DNA of 64,000 bases. Source: Billgrantia aerodenitrificans (GTDB lineage: Bacteria > Pseudomonadota > Gammaproteobacteria > Pseudomonadales > Halomonadaceae). The number at the start of each line of letters is the position of its first letter. Position 1 is the first letter of the stretch. Below the pieces are notes generated by a model. That model saw only the letters and a program-made list of their open reading frames with translations. It did not search any database and had not been told where the DNA came from. The translations under genes and the position numbers were made by a program. Where the stretch lies: assembly GCF_021404405.1 (NCBI RefSeq), contig NZ_JABFTV010000002.1, forward strand, positions 310,001 to 374,000, written 5' to 3'. Of the stretch, positions 7,504-16,262 are shown piece by piece.

Positions 7504-7929
7504 TCAGGGACGCAGGCGCTGCGTCAACAGATAGAGTGGTGGGTTGGCAAGCGTGGGAGCGGCACTGGGCAGGCCGATGGTGACGGCGACGGGAGGCGGT
7601 GTCACCGCGGGAACAGGGCGATGGCAAGGAGTGCCATCGACGTCCAGGCGCTCCGCACGCAGCAGGAGCTCTGCGGCATGTTCCCCGCTGTGGCCGTGCT
7701 CGCAGTGTGGCGCAGGTGCTGGCGGGTTTGCTTGCGCAAGGCTTTCGACGACGGAATGTGGGGATGCCGGCGCTGGATGCGCCATTGCCTGAACGCCGAA
7801 CGCCACGGCCATCGACAGCAGCAGCAGGCTGAAAAGCCAGCTGCGGCACCACCCGCGACGGGTGATGCAGTGCTGTGAGGGTGTAACGGCCCGCTGCAGC
7901 ATGGCGCGGTGCTCCGACATGATAGGCAA
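7504..7929 (-). CDS. Small exported Cys/His-containing protein, copper-cluster type
   Basis: This hypothetical protein of up to 141 residues has a hydrophobic segment (SWLFSLLLLSMAVAFGVQAMA, about residues 30-50) that looks like a signal peptide with a long n-region. A Pro/Ala-rich mature part follows with CEHGHSGEH and a lone Cys-His (TPCHRP). It precedes the Met-rich Spy-like gene on the same strand and resembles the poorly conserved small secreted proteins near copper and CzcI/CopL-type loci. The exact start is uncertain; a later ATG would give a more usual signal peptide. Confidence 0.5.
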   Translation of the reverse strand: MPIMSEHRAMLQRAVTPSQHCITRRGWCRSWLFSLLLLSMAVAFGVQAMAHPAPASPHSVVESLAQANPPAPAPHCEHGHSGEHAAELLLRAERLDVDGTPCHRPVPAVTPPPVAVTIGLPSAAPTLANPPLYLLTQRLRP

Positions 7930-8122
7930 TATCAGAATAGACGAACCCGCTGAGCCTCCCTTTGACTTGTATCAATCAGCATCGCTTTTCTCAACCTGGG
8001 TGCCGCACATAGGTTGTTGTTTTCTTGCTTTTTTTGGGCATGAGAACAGGGGCGCTTGCGACGCGCTTGCGAGCATGGAAGACTAGGCACGACCCTGACC
8101 TACACTCGGTTGATCCATTTCG

Positions 8123-8455
8123 ATGCGTTCTCGCCCCTTCGCCTGGCTGCTCTGTCTCCTCTTCGGCATCGTGCTTACCCTGCCGCAGGTGGCCCTGGGC
8201 GACTGGAAGTACGCTGACGCGGATTGCCAGACGGGCACCTCTTCGTCTCTGGACGCTGGCCTCGTGTTCGAGGCCGACAACGGCCAAGCCCAGGGGGGCG
8301 AACAACCCGCCTGTACCAGTGCAACACCGGTTTGCTCCAGTGCCGGCCTAGCGCTTGCCTCAGTGGCCCCTCGCTCACTCGAGCCTCGTCGGCCCGTCGA
8401 CACGACGCTTCTCCACGCCCCTCGCGAGCGACCGGAGCGTCCTCCGCGGGCGTAG
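8123..8455 (+). CDS. Small exported protein ending ERPPRA
   Basis: This 110-residue protein has a signal peptide (MRSRPFAWLLCLLFGIVLTLPQVALG) and a low-complexity mature part with two Cys residues in TSATPVCSSAG and CTS. The C-terminus reads APRERPERPPRA. The same ERPPRA end occurs in the proteins at 12955-13290 and 13523-13855, so the three look like divergent members of one family of small exported proteins tied to copper genes (CopL/CzcI-like; assignment tentative). It is transcribed toward lgt but separated from it by 150 bp. Confidence 0.5.
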   Translation: MRSRPFAWLLCLLFGIVLTLPQVALGDWKYADADCQTGTSSSLDAGLVFEADNGQAQGGEQPACTSATPVCSSAGLALASVAPRSLEPRRPVDTTLLHAPRERPERPPRA

Positions 8456-8605
8456 CGCCTGCCCCTTTCTGAATGATGCTTGCCCGCACAGCGGTGTCGC
8501 TGTGCCCGGCATTGGATTCGGAATGTCGATGCTCAGCGGCATTCACACTCAATTCGCCGCAGGTGCGATGGCTCCAGCCATGTGCCTGCAAGGAGCACAA
8601 GCGAG

Positions 8606-9421
8606 ATGAACTATCCCGATATCGATCCGGTGGCCATCGCCATCGGGCCGCTGCAGATCCACTGGTATGGGTTGATGTACGTGGTGGGCTTCGTCGCCGC
8701 CTGGCTGCTGGGGCGTCATCGCGCCCATCGCCTGGGGCTCACTCATGACGATATTGGCGATCTGCTGTTCTACGCCGCCATTGGCGTGGTGGCCGGAGGA
8801 CGCCTGGGTTATGTGCTGTTCTACGGTATGGAGCAGTTCCTGGCCAACCCGCTGTGGGCCTTCCGGCTCTGGGATGGGGGAATGAGTTTTCATGGCGGCC
8901 TGATCGGCGTGCTGCTGGCGGCGCTGCTCTTCGCACGCAAGAAGAATCTCACTTTCTTCCAATTGACCGATTTTATCGCACCGCTGGTACCGATAGGCCT
9001 GGGCGCCGGGCGCATCGGCAACTTCATCAACCATGAACTGCCGGGACGTGTCAGCGATCTGCCCTGGGCCATGCCGTTCCCGCACCTGGGGCCGGAGCCG
9101 CGCCACCCTTCGGCGCTCTACGAGTTTGCCCTCGAGGGGGTGGTGCTGTTCGTGGTGCTGTGGTGGATTTCGAGTCGCCCCCGGCGCAGAGGCTTGGTGT
9201 CAGGGCTATTCCTGCTGCTCTATGGTGTCTTCCGCTTCGCCGTGGAGTTCGTGCGCCTGCCCGACGCTCATATCGGTTTCATCGCCTTCGGCTGGGTGAC
9301 CGTGGGCATGCTGCTGACCCTGCCGATGATCGCTGCCGGCGTAGCGCTCGTTGCATGGTCGCGGCGCCAGGAGCGCGATGAGCAAGTCGCGGCGTCGACT
9401 TCCGCGCAAGAGGCGAGTTGA
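8606..9421 (+). CDS. lgt: Phosphatidylglycerol-prolipoprotein diacylglyceryl transferase
   Basis: This inner-membrane enzyme transfers diacylglycerol from phosphatidylglycerol to the lipobox Cys of prolipoproteins, the first step of lipoprotein maturation. The 271-residue sequence contains the family signatures [11 protein letters not shown] (near the N-terminus), [24 protein letters not shown] and [16 protein letters not shown] (the Lgt signature with the conserved Arg and Asn). ATG 8606 follows AAGGAGCAC and gives the usual start [15 protein letters not shown]. The stop overlaps the start of the cardiolipin synthase gene by one base. Confidence 0.95.
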   Translation: MNYPDIDPVAIAIGPLQIHWYGLMYVVGFVAAWLLGRHRAHRLGLTHDDIGDLLFYAAIGVVAGGRLGYVLFYGMEQFLANPLWAFRLWDGGMSFHGGLIGVLLAALLFARKKNLTFFQLTDFIAPLVPIGLGAGRIGNFINHELPGRVSDLPWAMPFPHLGPEPRHPSALYEFALEGVVLFVVLWWISSRPRRRGLVSGLFLLLYGVFRFAVEFVRLPDAHIGFIAFGWVTVGMLLTLPMIAAGVALVAWSRRQERDEQVAASTSAQEAS

Positions 9422-10887
9422 TGGTTGCCTGGTTGACGAAGCGTGCACGGCCCCGTGGGCGTCGCTCCTGGGGCAAGCTGGCCATTTTCATGCTGGTGGC
9501 GCATGTGGTGGGGTTGTTCTCGTCGGTGGAAGCGCTGATGTCGAGCCGCACGTCCCAGGGGGCAATTGCCTGGATCGTCTCGCTCAACACCATTCCCTAT
9601 GTCGCGGTGCCGACCTACTGGATCTTCGGGCGCAACACATTCGAAGGCTATGTCACCTCGCGGCGTGACGAAGATTCCGAGCTGGCCCGAGCCTTGGCGG
9701 ACAAGCTGGGCGAGCTGCGGGCGCATGGCGTCGCGTGGCCGCAGGAGCATCGACACTTGGCCGGCGTGGAGCAACTGGCCAAGCTGCCTTACCTGGGCGG
9801 TAACGAAGCCACGCTGCTGATCGACGGTGAGGAAACCTTCGCCAGCATCTTTGCCGGCATCGACGCCGCAGAGCGCTACCTGCTGGTGCAGTTCTACATT
9901 GTGCGTGACGACGATCTTGGGCGTGAGCTTCAGCAACGCCTCATCGCCAGGGCCAGCGAAGGTGTCGAGGTCTATTTCCTGTACGACGAGATCGGTAGCT
10001 ACAAGCTGCCGAACGCCTATCTGCAGGCGCTGCGCGACGCCGGGGTGAACGTGCACCGATTCCACTCCACACGTGGGCCGGGCAATCGCTTTCAGCTCAA
10101 CTTTCGCAATCACCGCAAGATCGTGGTGGCCGACGGTGCGAAGGCCTGGCTTGGCGGCTTCAACATCGGCGATGAATATCTGAAAGGGCATGAGGATCTT
10201 GGGCCTTGGCGCGACACCCATCTCAAGCTGGAAGGACCGGCGGCACTGGCTTTGCAGCTCGTCTTCATCGAGGACTGGCACTGGGCCACCGAGGAGGTCC
10301 CCGACCTGCCCTGGGAGCCGTCCGTGCCTTCGGTCAATGGAGTGCCGGCGCTGATCCTGCCTACCGGCCCGGCGGATCGCTTCGAGACCGCCAGCCTGAT
10401 GATCCAGCAGGCGATCCATTCCGCGCGCGAGCGGATCTGGATCTCGAGCCCTTATTTCGTGCCCGACGAGGGCGTGCAGAGCATGCTCAAGCTGGCAGCG
10501 TTGAACGGCATCGATGTCAGGATTCTGATTCCCGAACGACCGGACAATCTGCTGACCTTCTATGCGGCCTACGCCTTTCTGGGGCCGTTGATCGACGCCG
10601 GGGTCGAAATTCATCGCTATCAGGAGGGCTTTCTGCATGGCAAGGCGTTTCTGGTGGACGACGCCTGGGCCGCCGTGGGCACCGTCAACCTCGACAACCG
10701 CTCCTTCCGCCTCAACTTCGAGGTGACGGCGCTGATCATGGATCGGGAGTTTGCCAGCGATGTGGAGGCCATGTTCGAACGGGATTTTTCCAGATCGCGC
10801 CAAATGACGGTCGAGGACTTACTCGACCGGCCGCTTTGGCATCGCGTCGCAGGGCGGGGCGCCTATCTCTTTGCCCCCGTATTGTGA
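9421..10887 (+). CDS. cls: Cardiolipin synthase (phospholipase D family)
   Basis: This 488-residue membrane enzyme has two N-terminal transmembrane segments and two PLD domains. The two HKD motifs are HRKIVVAD (about residue 235) and HGKAFLVDD (about residue 405). It condenses two phosphatidylglycerol molecules, or phosphatidylglycerol with another phospholipid, into cardiolipin. The ATG at 9421 overlaps the lgt stop (TGATG), so the two lipid-related genes are probably co-translated. Length fits ClsA; the conserved DDD-like surroundings fit a bacterial Cls rather than a nuclease. Confidence 0.9.
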   Translation: MVAWLTKRARPRGRRSWGKLAIFMLVAHVVGLFSSVEALMSSRTSQGAIAWIVSLNTIPYVAVPTYWIFGRNTFEGYVTSRRDEDSELARALADKLGELRAHGVAWPQEHRHLAGVEQLAKLPYLGGNEATLLIDGEETFASIFAGIDAAERYLLVQFYIVRDDDLGRELQQRLIARASEGVEVYFLYDEIGSYKLPNAYLQALRDAGVNVHRFHSTRGPGNRFQLNFRNHRKIVVADGAKAWLGGFNIGDEYLKGHEDLGPWRDTHLKLEGPAALALQLVFIEDWHWATEEVPDLPWEPSVPSVNGVPALILPTGPADRFETASLMIQQAIHSARERIWISSPYFVPDEGVQSMLKLAALNGIDVRILIPERPDNLLTFYAAYAFLGPLIDAGVEIHRYQEGFLHGKAFLVDDAWAAVGTVNLDNRSFRLNFEVTALIMDREFASDVEAMFERDFSRSRQMTVEDLLDRPLWHRVAGRGAYLFAPVL

Positions 10888-10999
10888 GCCCGAGAGTGGT
10901 GAACCTGGAACCCGTGAGGTGTCGAATTTTGCAGAGGATCGTTATGATAGGGGCAATTTTCATTAGTTTACTAAAGATAGACAGGCAAGAGGCAATGCT

Positions 11000-12076
11000 A
11001 TGAATCTTCATGCAGTGGTACATGGGCGCAACTGGCCCTTGCGACGCCAGACCTGGCTGTCCCTTGGCCTGGGCATATTGGCCACCATTCTGCTGGCCGG
11101 GATGAGCTGGGCCGAGGAAGATTCGGCGGAAAACGGCAATGAGGCGGAGCAGGAGTGGCCCAAGGGGCACTACCCCTTGCCCGAGCGGGGCGATGTCATC
11201 GGTAAGGACTACGTCGTCGAGGCGCGTGAAGACGAGACGCTGATCGACATCGCACGTGCCAACAACGTCGGCTACGAAGAGATCCGCCGTGCCAACCCCG
11301 ACGTCAGCGTGTGGATGCCGGGCGAGGGCACCGAAGTGCTGATTCCCGGCCGCTTCATCCTGCCCCCGGTGGAGCGTAAGGGCATCGTGATCAACGTGGC
11401 CGAACTCAGGCTCTATTACTACCCGCCGACGAGAGAAGGTGAGACACCGCGAGTCGAGACCTATCCCATCGGTATCGGTCGCGAAGGCTTCGACACGCCG
11501 CTGGGTATCACCAAGACCACCATGCGGCTCAAAGACCCGGCCTGGTATCCGCCGCGTTCGGTGCGTGAGGAAGCTGCCGCTCGCGGCGAGACGGCGCCCG
11601 CGGTGGTGCCGCCGGGGCCGGACAACCCCTTGGGCAGGCATGCCATCCTGCTCGACATCCCCGGCTATCTGATTCACGGCACCAACCAGCCCGATGGGGT
11701 CGGCATGCGGGCCAGCCGTGGCTGCGTGCGCATGTTCCCCGAAGACATCGAGTCGATCTTCGACCGTGTGCCGGTCGGCATGCAGGTGCATCTGATCAAC
11801 CAGCCGATCAAGGCCGGTTGGGATGGCGACACGCCCTATGTGCAGGTCTACGAGGCGCTGGGCGAACAGGAAACCGGCATGGCCAACCTAATGGAAACGC
11901 TGGCCATGCTGCAGCGTGACGACGACGAGCCGGCCACGGCCCTGAACTACGAAATGCTGCGTGAGCTACTCGAGAACCCCAGCGGTGAGGTCATTGCCCT
12001 CACGCCCGCTCCGGAGCCGGAACCGGAGCCTGAGGAAGAAGACGAGAGCCTGCTCTGGCGAGAGCTGGCGGTCTAG
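11000..12076 (+). CDS. L,D-transpeptidase (ErfK/YbiS/YkuD family)
   Basis: This 358-residue exported protein starts with a long signal peptide or anchor (hydrophobic stretch about residues 22-38) and a LysM-like segment (DETLIDIARANNVGYEEIRRANPDV, about 75-100). The YkuD catalytic domain follows, with IHGTNQ and the active-site SRGCVRM (Cys about residue 245). Enzymes of this type form 3-3 peptidoglycan cross-links or attach Braun-type lipoprotein in the periplasm. The C-terminal tail is a Pro/Glu repeat (EPEPEPEEEDE), unusual but plausible as a spacer. A strong terminator follows. Confidence 0.9.
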   Translation: MNLHAVVHGRNWPLRRQTWLSLGLGILATILLAGMSWAEEDSAENGNEAEQEWPKGHYPLPERGDVIGKDYVVEAREDETLIDIARANNVGYEEIRRANPDVSVWMPGEGTEVLIPGRFILPPVERKGIVINVAELRLYYYPPTREGETPRVETYPIGIGREGFDTPLGITKTTMRLKDPAWYPPRSVREEAAARGETAPAVVPPGPDNPLGRHAILLDIPGYLIHGTNQPDGVGMRASRGCVRMFPEDIESIFDRVPVGMQVHLINQPIKAGWDGDTPYVQVYEALGEQETGMANLMETLAMLQRDDDEPATALNYEMLRELLENPSGEVIALTPAPEPEPEPEEEDESLLWRELAV

Positions 12077-12098
12077 CCTTGATCTAGCCATGAACGAA

Positions 12099-12120
12099 TC
12101 GGGCGCCCTTGGGCGCCCGA
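12099..12120 (+). terminator. Intrinsic terminator of the L,D-transpeptidase gene
   Basis: TCGGGCGCC (12099-12107) pairs with GGCGCCCGA (12112-12120) around CTTG; TTGGTTTT follows on the plus strand. It also lies just past the stop of the minus-strand cytochrome gene, so it may act in both directions. Confidence 0.8.
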
Positions 12121-12127
12121 TTGGTTT

Positions 12128-12889
12128 TCAGTGCTGGTGTGCCTGGGCGTACTGCTCGTCCTGCTCATCCGACAGGCCATGGCGAATGTAGTGCACCACG
12201 GACCAGATCTCGTTCTCGTTCAGTTTGGTGCCGAAGCGTGGCATGGCGCTCTGCGGATTGCCCGCATTGATCACCCAGGCGTATTCCGCAGCGCCATGGG
12301 CCGGGCCGTGCTGCGCCAGGTCGGTGGGGCTGGGGTCGAAGTAGGCGACGGCAGGTGCCACTCCATCGCCCCGGCCTGCCGGGCCATGACAGGCAGAACA
12401 GAACTGCTCGTATACCCGCTGTCCCTCTGCCAGAGTCGCTGCGTCGAGCGGCAGGGGATTCTCCTGCGTTGCCCACTCGTCGGGAATGTCCCTGTCGTGA
12501 GCATGCTCATGAGCATGATCTGCGTGGCTGGCTTCCTTGTCGTGGTCGTGATCATGCTCGTCATCGGCGTGGTCGTGGATGGCGTCGCTGCTTGCGCTGG
12601 CATGATCGTGGTGGTCGTGGTCGTGGTCGTGGTCGTGGCTCGCCTCGCTCACATGCTCTTGCAGGCCATGATCATGTGCATGGTCTGCATGGTCTGCATG
12701 GTCTGCATGGCTCATGCTCTGCTGCGTGGCATGCGTATGCTCCGGCTCGTCGTGCGCGAAGACTTGAGGGGCCAGTACTCCGGTCAGCAGCATGCCGACC
12801 ATGAGCGCGGTGGCCCGTCCCGTCATTCTTGTGCTGGTGTAGTGCTGCCCCGACAGGAAGGGGCTTGCGTCATTAAGGATGGTGGCCAT
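12128..12889 (-). CDS. Exported cytochrome c with a His/Asp-rich metal-binding segment
   Basis: The C-terminal 100 residues are a class I cytochrome c with the haem site CSACH and an axial Met in SAMPRF. Between the signal peptide (ending near VFAHDEP) and the cytochrome lies about 90 residues of His/Asp/Glu repeats (HADHADHADHAHDHG, HDHDHDHDHHDHA). This is a probable metal-binding segment (Cu, Zn or Ni). I use the ATG at 12889 because AGGAG lies 7 nt upstream; it gives 253 residues with a long n-region. The neighbours (exported Cys-rich proteins and a multicopper oxidase) suggest electron delivery in copper oxidation, which is inference. Confidence 0.8.
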   Translation of the reverse strand: MATILNDASPFLSGQHYTSTRMTGRATALMVGMLLTGVLAPQVFAHDEPEHTHATQQSMSHADHADHADHAHDHGLQEHVSEASHDHDHDHDHHDHASASSDAIHDHADDEHDHDHDKEASHADHAHEHAHDRDIPDEWATQENPLPLDAATLAEGQRVYEQFCSACHGPAGRGDGVAPAVAYFDPSPTDLAQHGPAHGAAEYAWVINAGNPQSAMPRFGTKLNENEIWSVVHYIRHGLSDEQDEQYAQAHQH

Positions 12890-12954
12890 GGTGGGCTCCT
12901 GATAAACGGCATACGAGGTCATGGCGCTGTCGCGCCGGGTCGCTAGCGGCAAAA

Positions 12955-13290
12955 TCAGGCAGCTCTGGGTGGTCGCTCATCCATGAAGCAGGGCGGAATC
13001 GGGCGGGCCCCGGTAAGGCAAGGGGGACGCGTCGTCAGGGCAGGCACGTTCAGGGTCGCAGCGAGCGGCATGGCCCCACTCATGCAGTGGCTGCTGCTCA
13101 GGCAGCTGACCTGACACTCGTTCACATCGGTGTGGGCTGTCTGGCCGCAGGCGGGCTGCTCGTCTCGAGCGCCGTCATGCTGGGCATGGGAAGCATCGCG
13201 CACAGCGTCGAGGCCAGCCAGAGCCGTTGAGCCTGCCGACAACGACAGGACCAGGCACAGGCTGACCAGGACAAGCAGTATTCTGCGCAT
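12955..13290 (-). CDS. Small exported Cys-rich protein ending ERPPRAA
   Basis: This 111-residue protein has a signal peptide (MRRILLVLVSLCLVLSLSAGSTALA) and a mature part with six Cys and four His (CGQTAHTDVNECQVSCLSSSHC, then CLTG and CFMD). The C-terminus DERPPRAA matches the ends of the two other small proteins at 8123 and 13523. It lies directly upstream of the His-rich cytochrome on the same strand and diverges from the gene at 13523. A periplasmic metal-binding or CopL-type regulatory role is plausible but unproven. Confidence 0.55.
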   Translation of the reverse strand: MRRILLVLVSLCLVLSLSAGSTALAGLDAVRDASHAQHDGARDEQPACGQTAHTDVNECQVSCLSSSHCMSGAMPLAATLNVPALTTRPPCLTGARPIPPCFMDERPPRAA

Positions 13291-13522
13291 GAGCGGCTGA
13301 TATCCGATGGAGTGCTACCCCCTCATCATCGCGACGCGAAGCAGGGCAAACAAGCGCCACCCGCGCGTGAGCCGCGAAAAGTCACGATTTCCTGATCTCG
13401 GTCAGCCGTCCATCCCGAACGCACCGACTTTTCAAGAAAGGTGTGTGCAGGACCCAGGTTGCGGCCATTCTCCCGAGCATGAAATACTCCGCTCACCACT
13501 GGCTCATAAGTCTCTACATTTC

Positions 13523-13855
13523 ATGCGTCGATTCTCCTGGCACTGGCTGCTAAGCCTGTCCATGGCCCTCATGCTGGCCATCGTTCCGCCCGTGGTTGCC
13601 GGTGGGCACCACGGCGATGCCGACTGCCTGCAGAGCCTGGTTGGTGAGGAGCAGCCAATGGCTTGGGAAATGACCGATCCGGATGAGCCGCATCCCTCCG
13701 CAGCGTCTCCCTGCTGCCTACCCTGCTTGCATTGCGGAACCGTCGTGATGTCGTCGGACGGTCACGCCTTGGCGTCCTCATTGGTCTTGTTCGGTGCCGT
13801 TCCCGACAGTCCTTTCGGGCCGCCGGATCCCATCGAACGTCCTCCTCGGGCCTGA
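13523..13855 (+). CDS. Small exported Cys-rich protein ending ERPPRA, before the multicopper oxidase
   Basis: The chosen ATG at 13523 gives a 110-residue protein with a normal signal peptide (MRRFSWHWLLSLSMALMLAI). An upstream in-frame start at 13307 would add 72 unlikely residues. The mature part contains CCLPCLHCG, a likely metal site, and HHGDADC. It ends DPIERPPRA, as in two other small proteins of this copper region. It lies 73 bp upstream of the multicopper oxidase and is probably co-transcribed with it. Confidence 0.55.
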   Translation: MRRFSWHWLLSLSMALMLAIVPPVVAGGHHGDADCLQSLVGEEQPMAWEMTDPDEPHPSAASPCCLPCLHCGTVVMSSDGHALASSLVLFGAVPDSPFGPPDPIERPPRA

Positions 13856-13928
13856 ACCTCTTTTCCCCCTGATGGCGCCGCGAACGATCGCTTCGCGGTG
13901 AGAGCGTACATGACTCGAGGACAAGTCA

Positions 13929-15572
13929 ATGAAACGTCGTGAATTCCTGGGCTACTCGGCGCTGGGCGCGCTGTTGCTTTCCACAGCAGGCACCATGGGT
14001 TACGCCCTGTCTCGCCAGCATCCCCATGGAGCACCGCCTGCTAGCCTTGCCGCCTTGCCGAAGGGCGGCCAGCCGCTGCAGCCGCTACCCCGAATCGTCA
14101 ACTTGAGCGAATCTGCCGGCCGCTTTCGCAGCGTGCTGACCCCTGGCCCCCACAGCGTGCCCCTGAGCGATGAGCTCGAGGCCAGGCTGTGGCTCTACAA
14201 CGGCAAGGTGGCGCCGCTGATCGAGGTGCGAGAGGGTGATGAGCTGGATGTCACCCTGATCAACGAGCTGGAGCAGGAGACCACCTTGCACTGGCATGGC
14301 GTGCCGGTGCCGCAGGCGCATGACGGCGCTCCCTGGGACGCCGTGGCGCCGGGTGAATCGCGCCAGTACCGCTACGCCTTCCCCAGCGGGAGTGCGGGTC
14401 TGCACTGGTTCCATCCCCATCCGCACGAAGGCACGGCCTGGCAGGTGGCGCATGGCCTGGCGGGTGCGCTGCTGGTGCGGCCCGCTGAAGAGGGGCTGCC
14501 AGCCGAGGTGGAGGAGCACCTGCTGGTGATCAGCGACCTCCGCCTGAGGGCGAATGGTGAGGTCGCGCCCCACACTGCCGAGGACTGGATGAATGGCCGC
14601 GAAGGCGAGCTGCTGCTGGTCAATGGCCAGCGCGAACCGCGGCTCGATGTAGCGCCGGGCACCACCTTGCGCCTGCGGCTGATCAATGCCTGTGCGGGGC
14701 GCTATCTGCGCCTGCGTCTGGATGAGCATGAGCTGATCCTGATCGGCACCGACGGCGGACTGATCGAGCGGCCGCAGCCGCTGGAGGAGCTGCTGCTCAC
14801 CCCGGGCGAACGGGCCGACCTGCTGGTGCGTGTCAGTGAGCGGGCCGAGGGACACTTCCAGCTGGCCAGCCATCCCTACGAGCGTGGCTGGATGGGCGAC
14901 AGGCCGCCCCATCTGGACGAAGTGGCACCGCTGCTGGCGATTCACACTCTCGACTCGGACGTTCGTGCCCCAGTCTCGCTGCCTGAGCGCCTGGGCCGTG
15001 TCGAGCCGTTGGGTGAACCGACAGTCCAACGCCGGGTGGAGCTCACCGAGGTGATGCCGGGCCATGAAGACCATGCTGTCGGCGATAGCGATCCGCATGC
15101 CGGTCACGGCGACCCACATGCCGGTCACGGCGATCCACATGCCGGCCACGGCGGCGGCAGCGCCAGCCATCATGGTACCCATGGCCCGGGGCATGGGGCT
15201 GACCATGCCATGGATGAAGCAGCTGAGCGGCCCGAGGTGGATTTCCTGATCAACGGTCGTGCCTTCGCCATGGATGAGATCCTGTTCGAAGGCAAGGTGG
15301 GCGAGGTCGAGGAGTGGGAGGTTTTCAACAACTCACACATGGACCACCCCTTCCATGTGCACGGTACCCATTTCCAGGTGATCGCCACCCGCGATGCCGA
15401 AGGCGAGTGGCAGGAGGCACCTTGGCTGGCCTGGAAAGACACCATCAATCTGGCGCCTTATCAGCGCCTGAAACTGCGAATGGTATTCCGTGAGCCCGGC
15501 GACTGGCTGTTCCATTGCCACATCATCGAGCACGAGGAGCTCGGCATGATGGCGACGATTCGCGTGAGCTGA
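13929..15572 (+). CDS. Tat-exported multicopper oxidase
   Basis: This 547-residue CueO/CopA-type oxidase has a Tat signal (KRREFLGYSALGALLL). Copper-site motifs are HWHG (about 121), HPHPH (about 160), HPFHVHG (about 472) and the C-terminal HCHIIEHEELGMM (about 525-540). These give the T1 Cys-His-Met ligands and the trinuclear cluster His residues. An insertion at about residues 378-420 contains three DPHAGHG repeats and further His/Met residues, comparable in position to the Met-rich loop of CueO. It probably oxidises Cu(I) in the periplasm. A perfect stem-loop terminates it at 15584-15620. Confidence 0.9.
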   Translation: MKRREFLGYSALGALLLSTAGTMGYALSRQHPHGAPPASLAALPKGGQPLQPLPRIVNLSESAGRFRSVLTPGPHSVPLSDELEARLWLYNGKVAPLIEVREGDELDVTLINELEQETTLHWHGVPVPQAHDGAPWDAVAPGESRQYRYAFPSGSAGLHWFHPHPHEGTAWQVAHGLAGALLVRPAEEGLPAEVEEHLLVISDLRLRANGEVAPHTAEDWMNGREGELLLVNGQREPRLDVAPGTTLRLRLINACAGRYLRLRLDEHELILIGTDGGLIERPQPLEELLLTPGERADLLVRVSERAEGHFQLASHPYERGWMGDRPPHLDEVAPLLAIHTLDSDVRAPVSLPERLGRVEPLGEPTVQRRVELTEVMPGHEDHAVGDSDPHAGHGDPHAGHGDPHAGHGGGSASHHGTHGPGHGADHAMDEAAERPEVDFLINGRAFAMDEILFEGKVGEVEEWEVFNNSHMDHPFHVHGTHFQVIATRDAEGEWQEAPWLAWKDTINLAPYQRLKLRMVFREPGDWLFHCHIIEHEELGMMATIRVS

Positions 15573-15583
15573 GCCATTGGCAC

Positions 15584-15620
15584 CTCTGGCGCCATGTCGC
15601 ACCCACGCGTGGCGCCAGAG
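15584..15620. terminator. Convergent terminator between the multicopper oxidase and the FixJ-like gene
   Basis: An 11-bp perfect inverted repeat, CTCTGGCGCCA (15584-15594) and TGGCGCCAGAG (15610-15620), encloses a 15-nt loop between the converging 3' ends. Confidence 0.7.
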
Positions 15621-15629
15621 CAGCCATCC

Positions 15630-16262
15630 TTATTTCGGCAACGGCTCTACCAGCCCAAGCGCCACGCAGATGCGTACCAGCTCGGCCAGGTTGCCGGCGC
15701 CCAGCGCCTTCATGCCTCGCAGGCGGTAGATCTCCACCGTCTTGGCGCTGACGTCGAGGCGCTCGGCGATCTCGCGGCTGGTCAGGCCTTCGGCCACCAG
15801 CACCAGGATGTTTCGCTCCTTGGGGCGCAGGGCGTCGTAGCGTGCGCGCAGGGTGTCGATGCGCTCGCTCACGGCGCGCTGGCGCTGATACTCGGCGAGC
15901 GCCTGCTGCACGGCATCGATCAACTGCTGCTGGTTGAACGGCTTCTCGATGAAGTCGAAGGCGCCGGCCTTGAGGGCAGCTACCGCCATGGGCACGTCGC
16001 CGTGGCCGGTCATGAAGATCACCGGGGCGATATCGCCGCGCTCCAGCAGGCGCTGCTGCACCTGCAGGCCGGAGAGGCCGGGCATGCGTACGTCGAGCAG
16101 TACCGCATCGAAGCTTTCGGGGTCGGCGGCGAGAAACGCCTCGCCGTCGGCAAAGGCGCGGGTGGCCAGGCCTACGGAGTCGAGCAGCCAGGCCAGCGAG
16201 TCGCGCAGCGCCTCGTCGTCGTCGACCACGGCGATACAGGGGGCGGCGCTGGGCTGGGTCAC
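15630..16262 (-). CDS. FixJ-like LuxR-family response regulator
   Basis: This 210-residue protein has a receiver domain (about 1-125; acidic DDDE near residue 12, phospho-acceptor Asp in LLDVRMPG, Lys in FIEKPF) and a LuxR-type HTH (about 145-205; LTSREIAERLDVSAKTVEIY). The TVEIYRLRGMKAL pattern is that of FixJ/TodT-type regulators. It overlaps the sensor kinase gene by four bases, so it is its cognate partner. Targets are not evident. Confidence 0.9.
   Translation of the reverse strand: MTQPSAAPCIAVVDDDEALRDSLAWLLDSVGLATRAFADGEAFLAADPESFDAVLLDVRMPGLSGLQVQQRLLERGDIAPVIFMTGHGDVPMAVAALKAGAFDFIEKPFNQQQLIDAVQQALAEYQRQRAVSERIDTLRARYDALRPKERNILVLVAEGLTSREIAERLDVSAKTVEIYRLRGMKALGAGNLAELVRICVALGLVEPLPK

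Noticed and set aside
12480..12720. CRISPR-like short repeats in the cytochrome c gene
   Set aside because: The repeats are in frame, irregular and encode His/Asp pairs; there are no uniform spacers and no cas genes.
13307..13522. N-terminal extension of the small exported protein before the multicopper oxidase
   Set aside because: The extra 72 codons have no family resemblance and would bury the signal peptide; ATG 13523 gives a normal exported protein.
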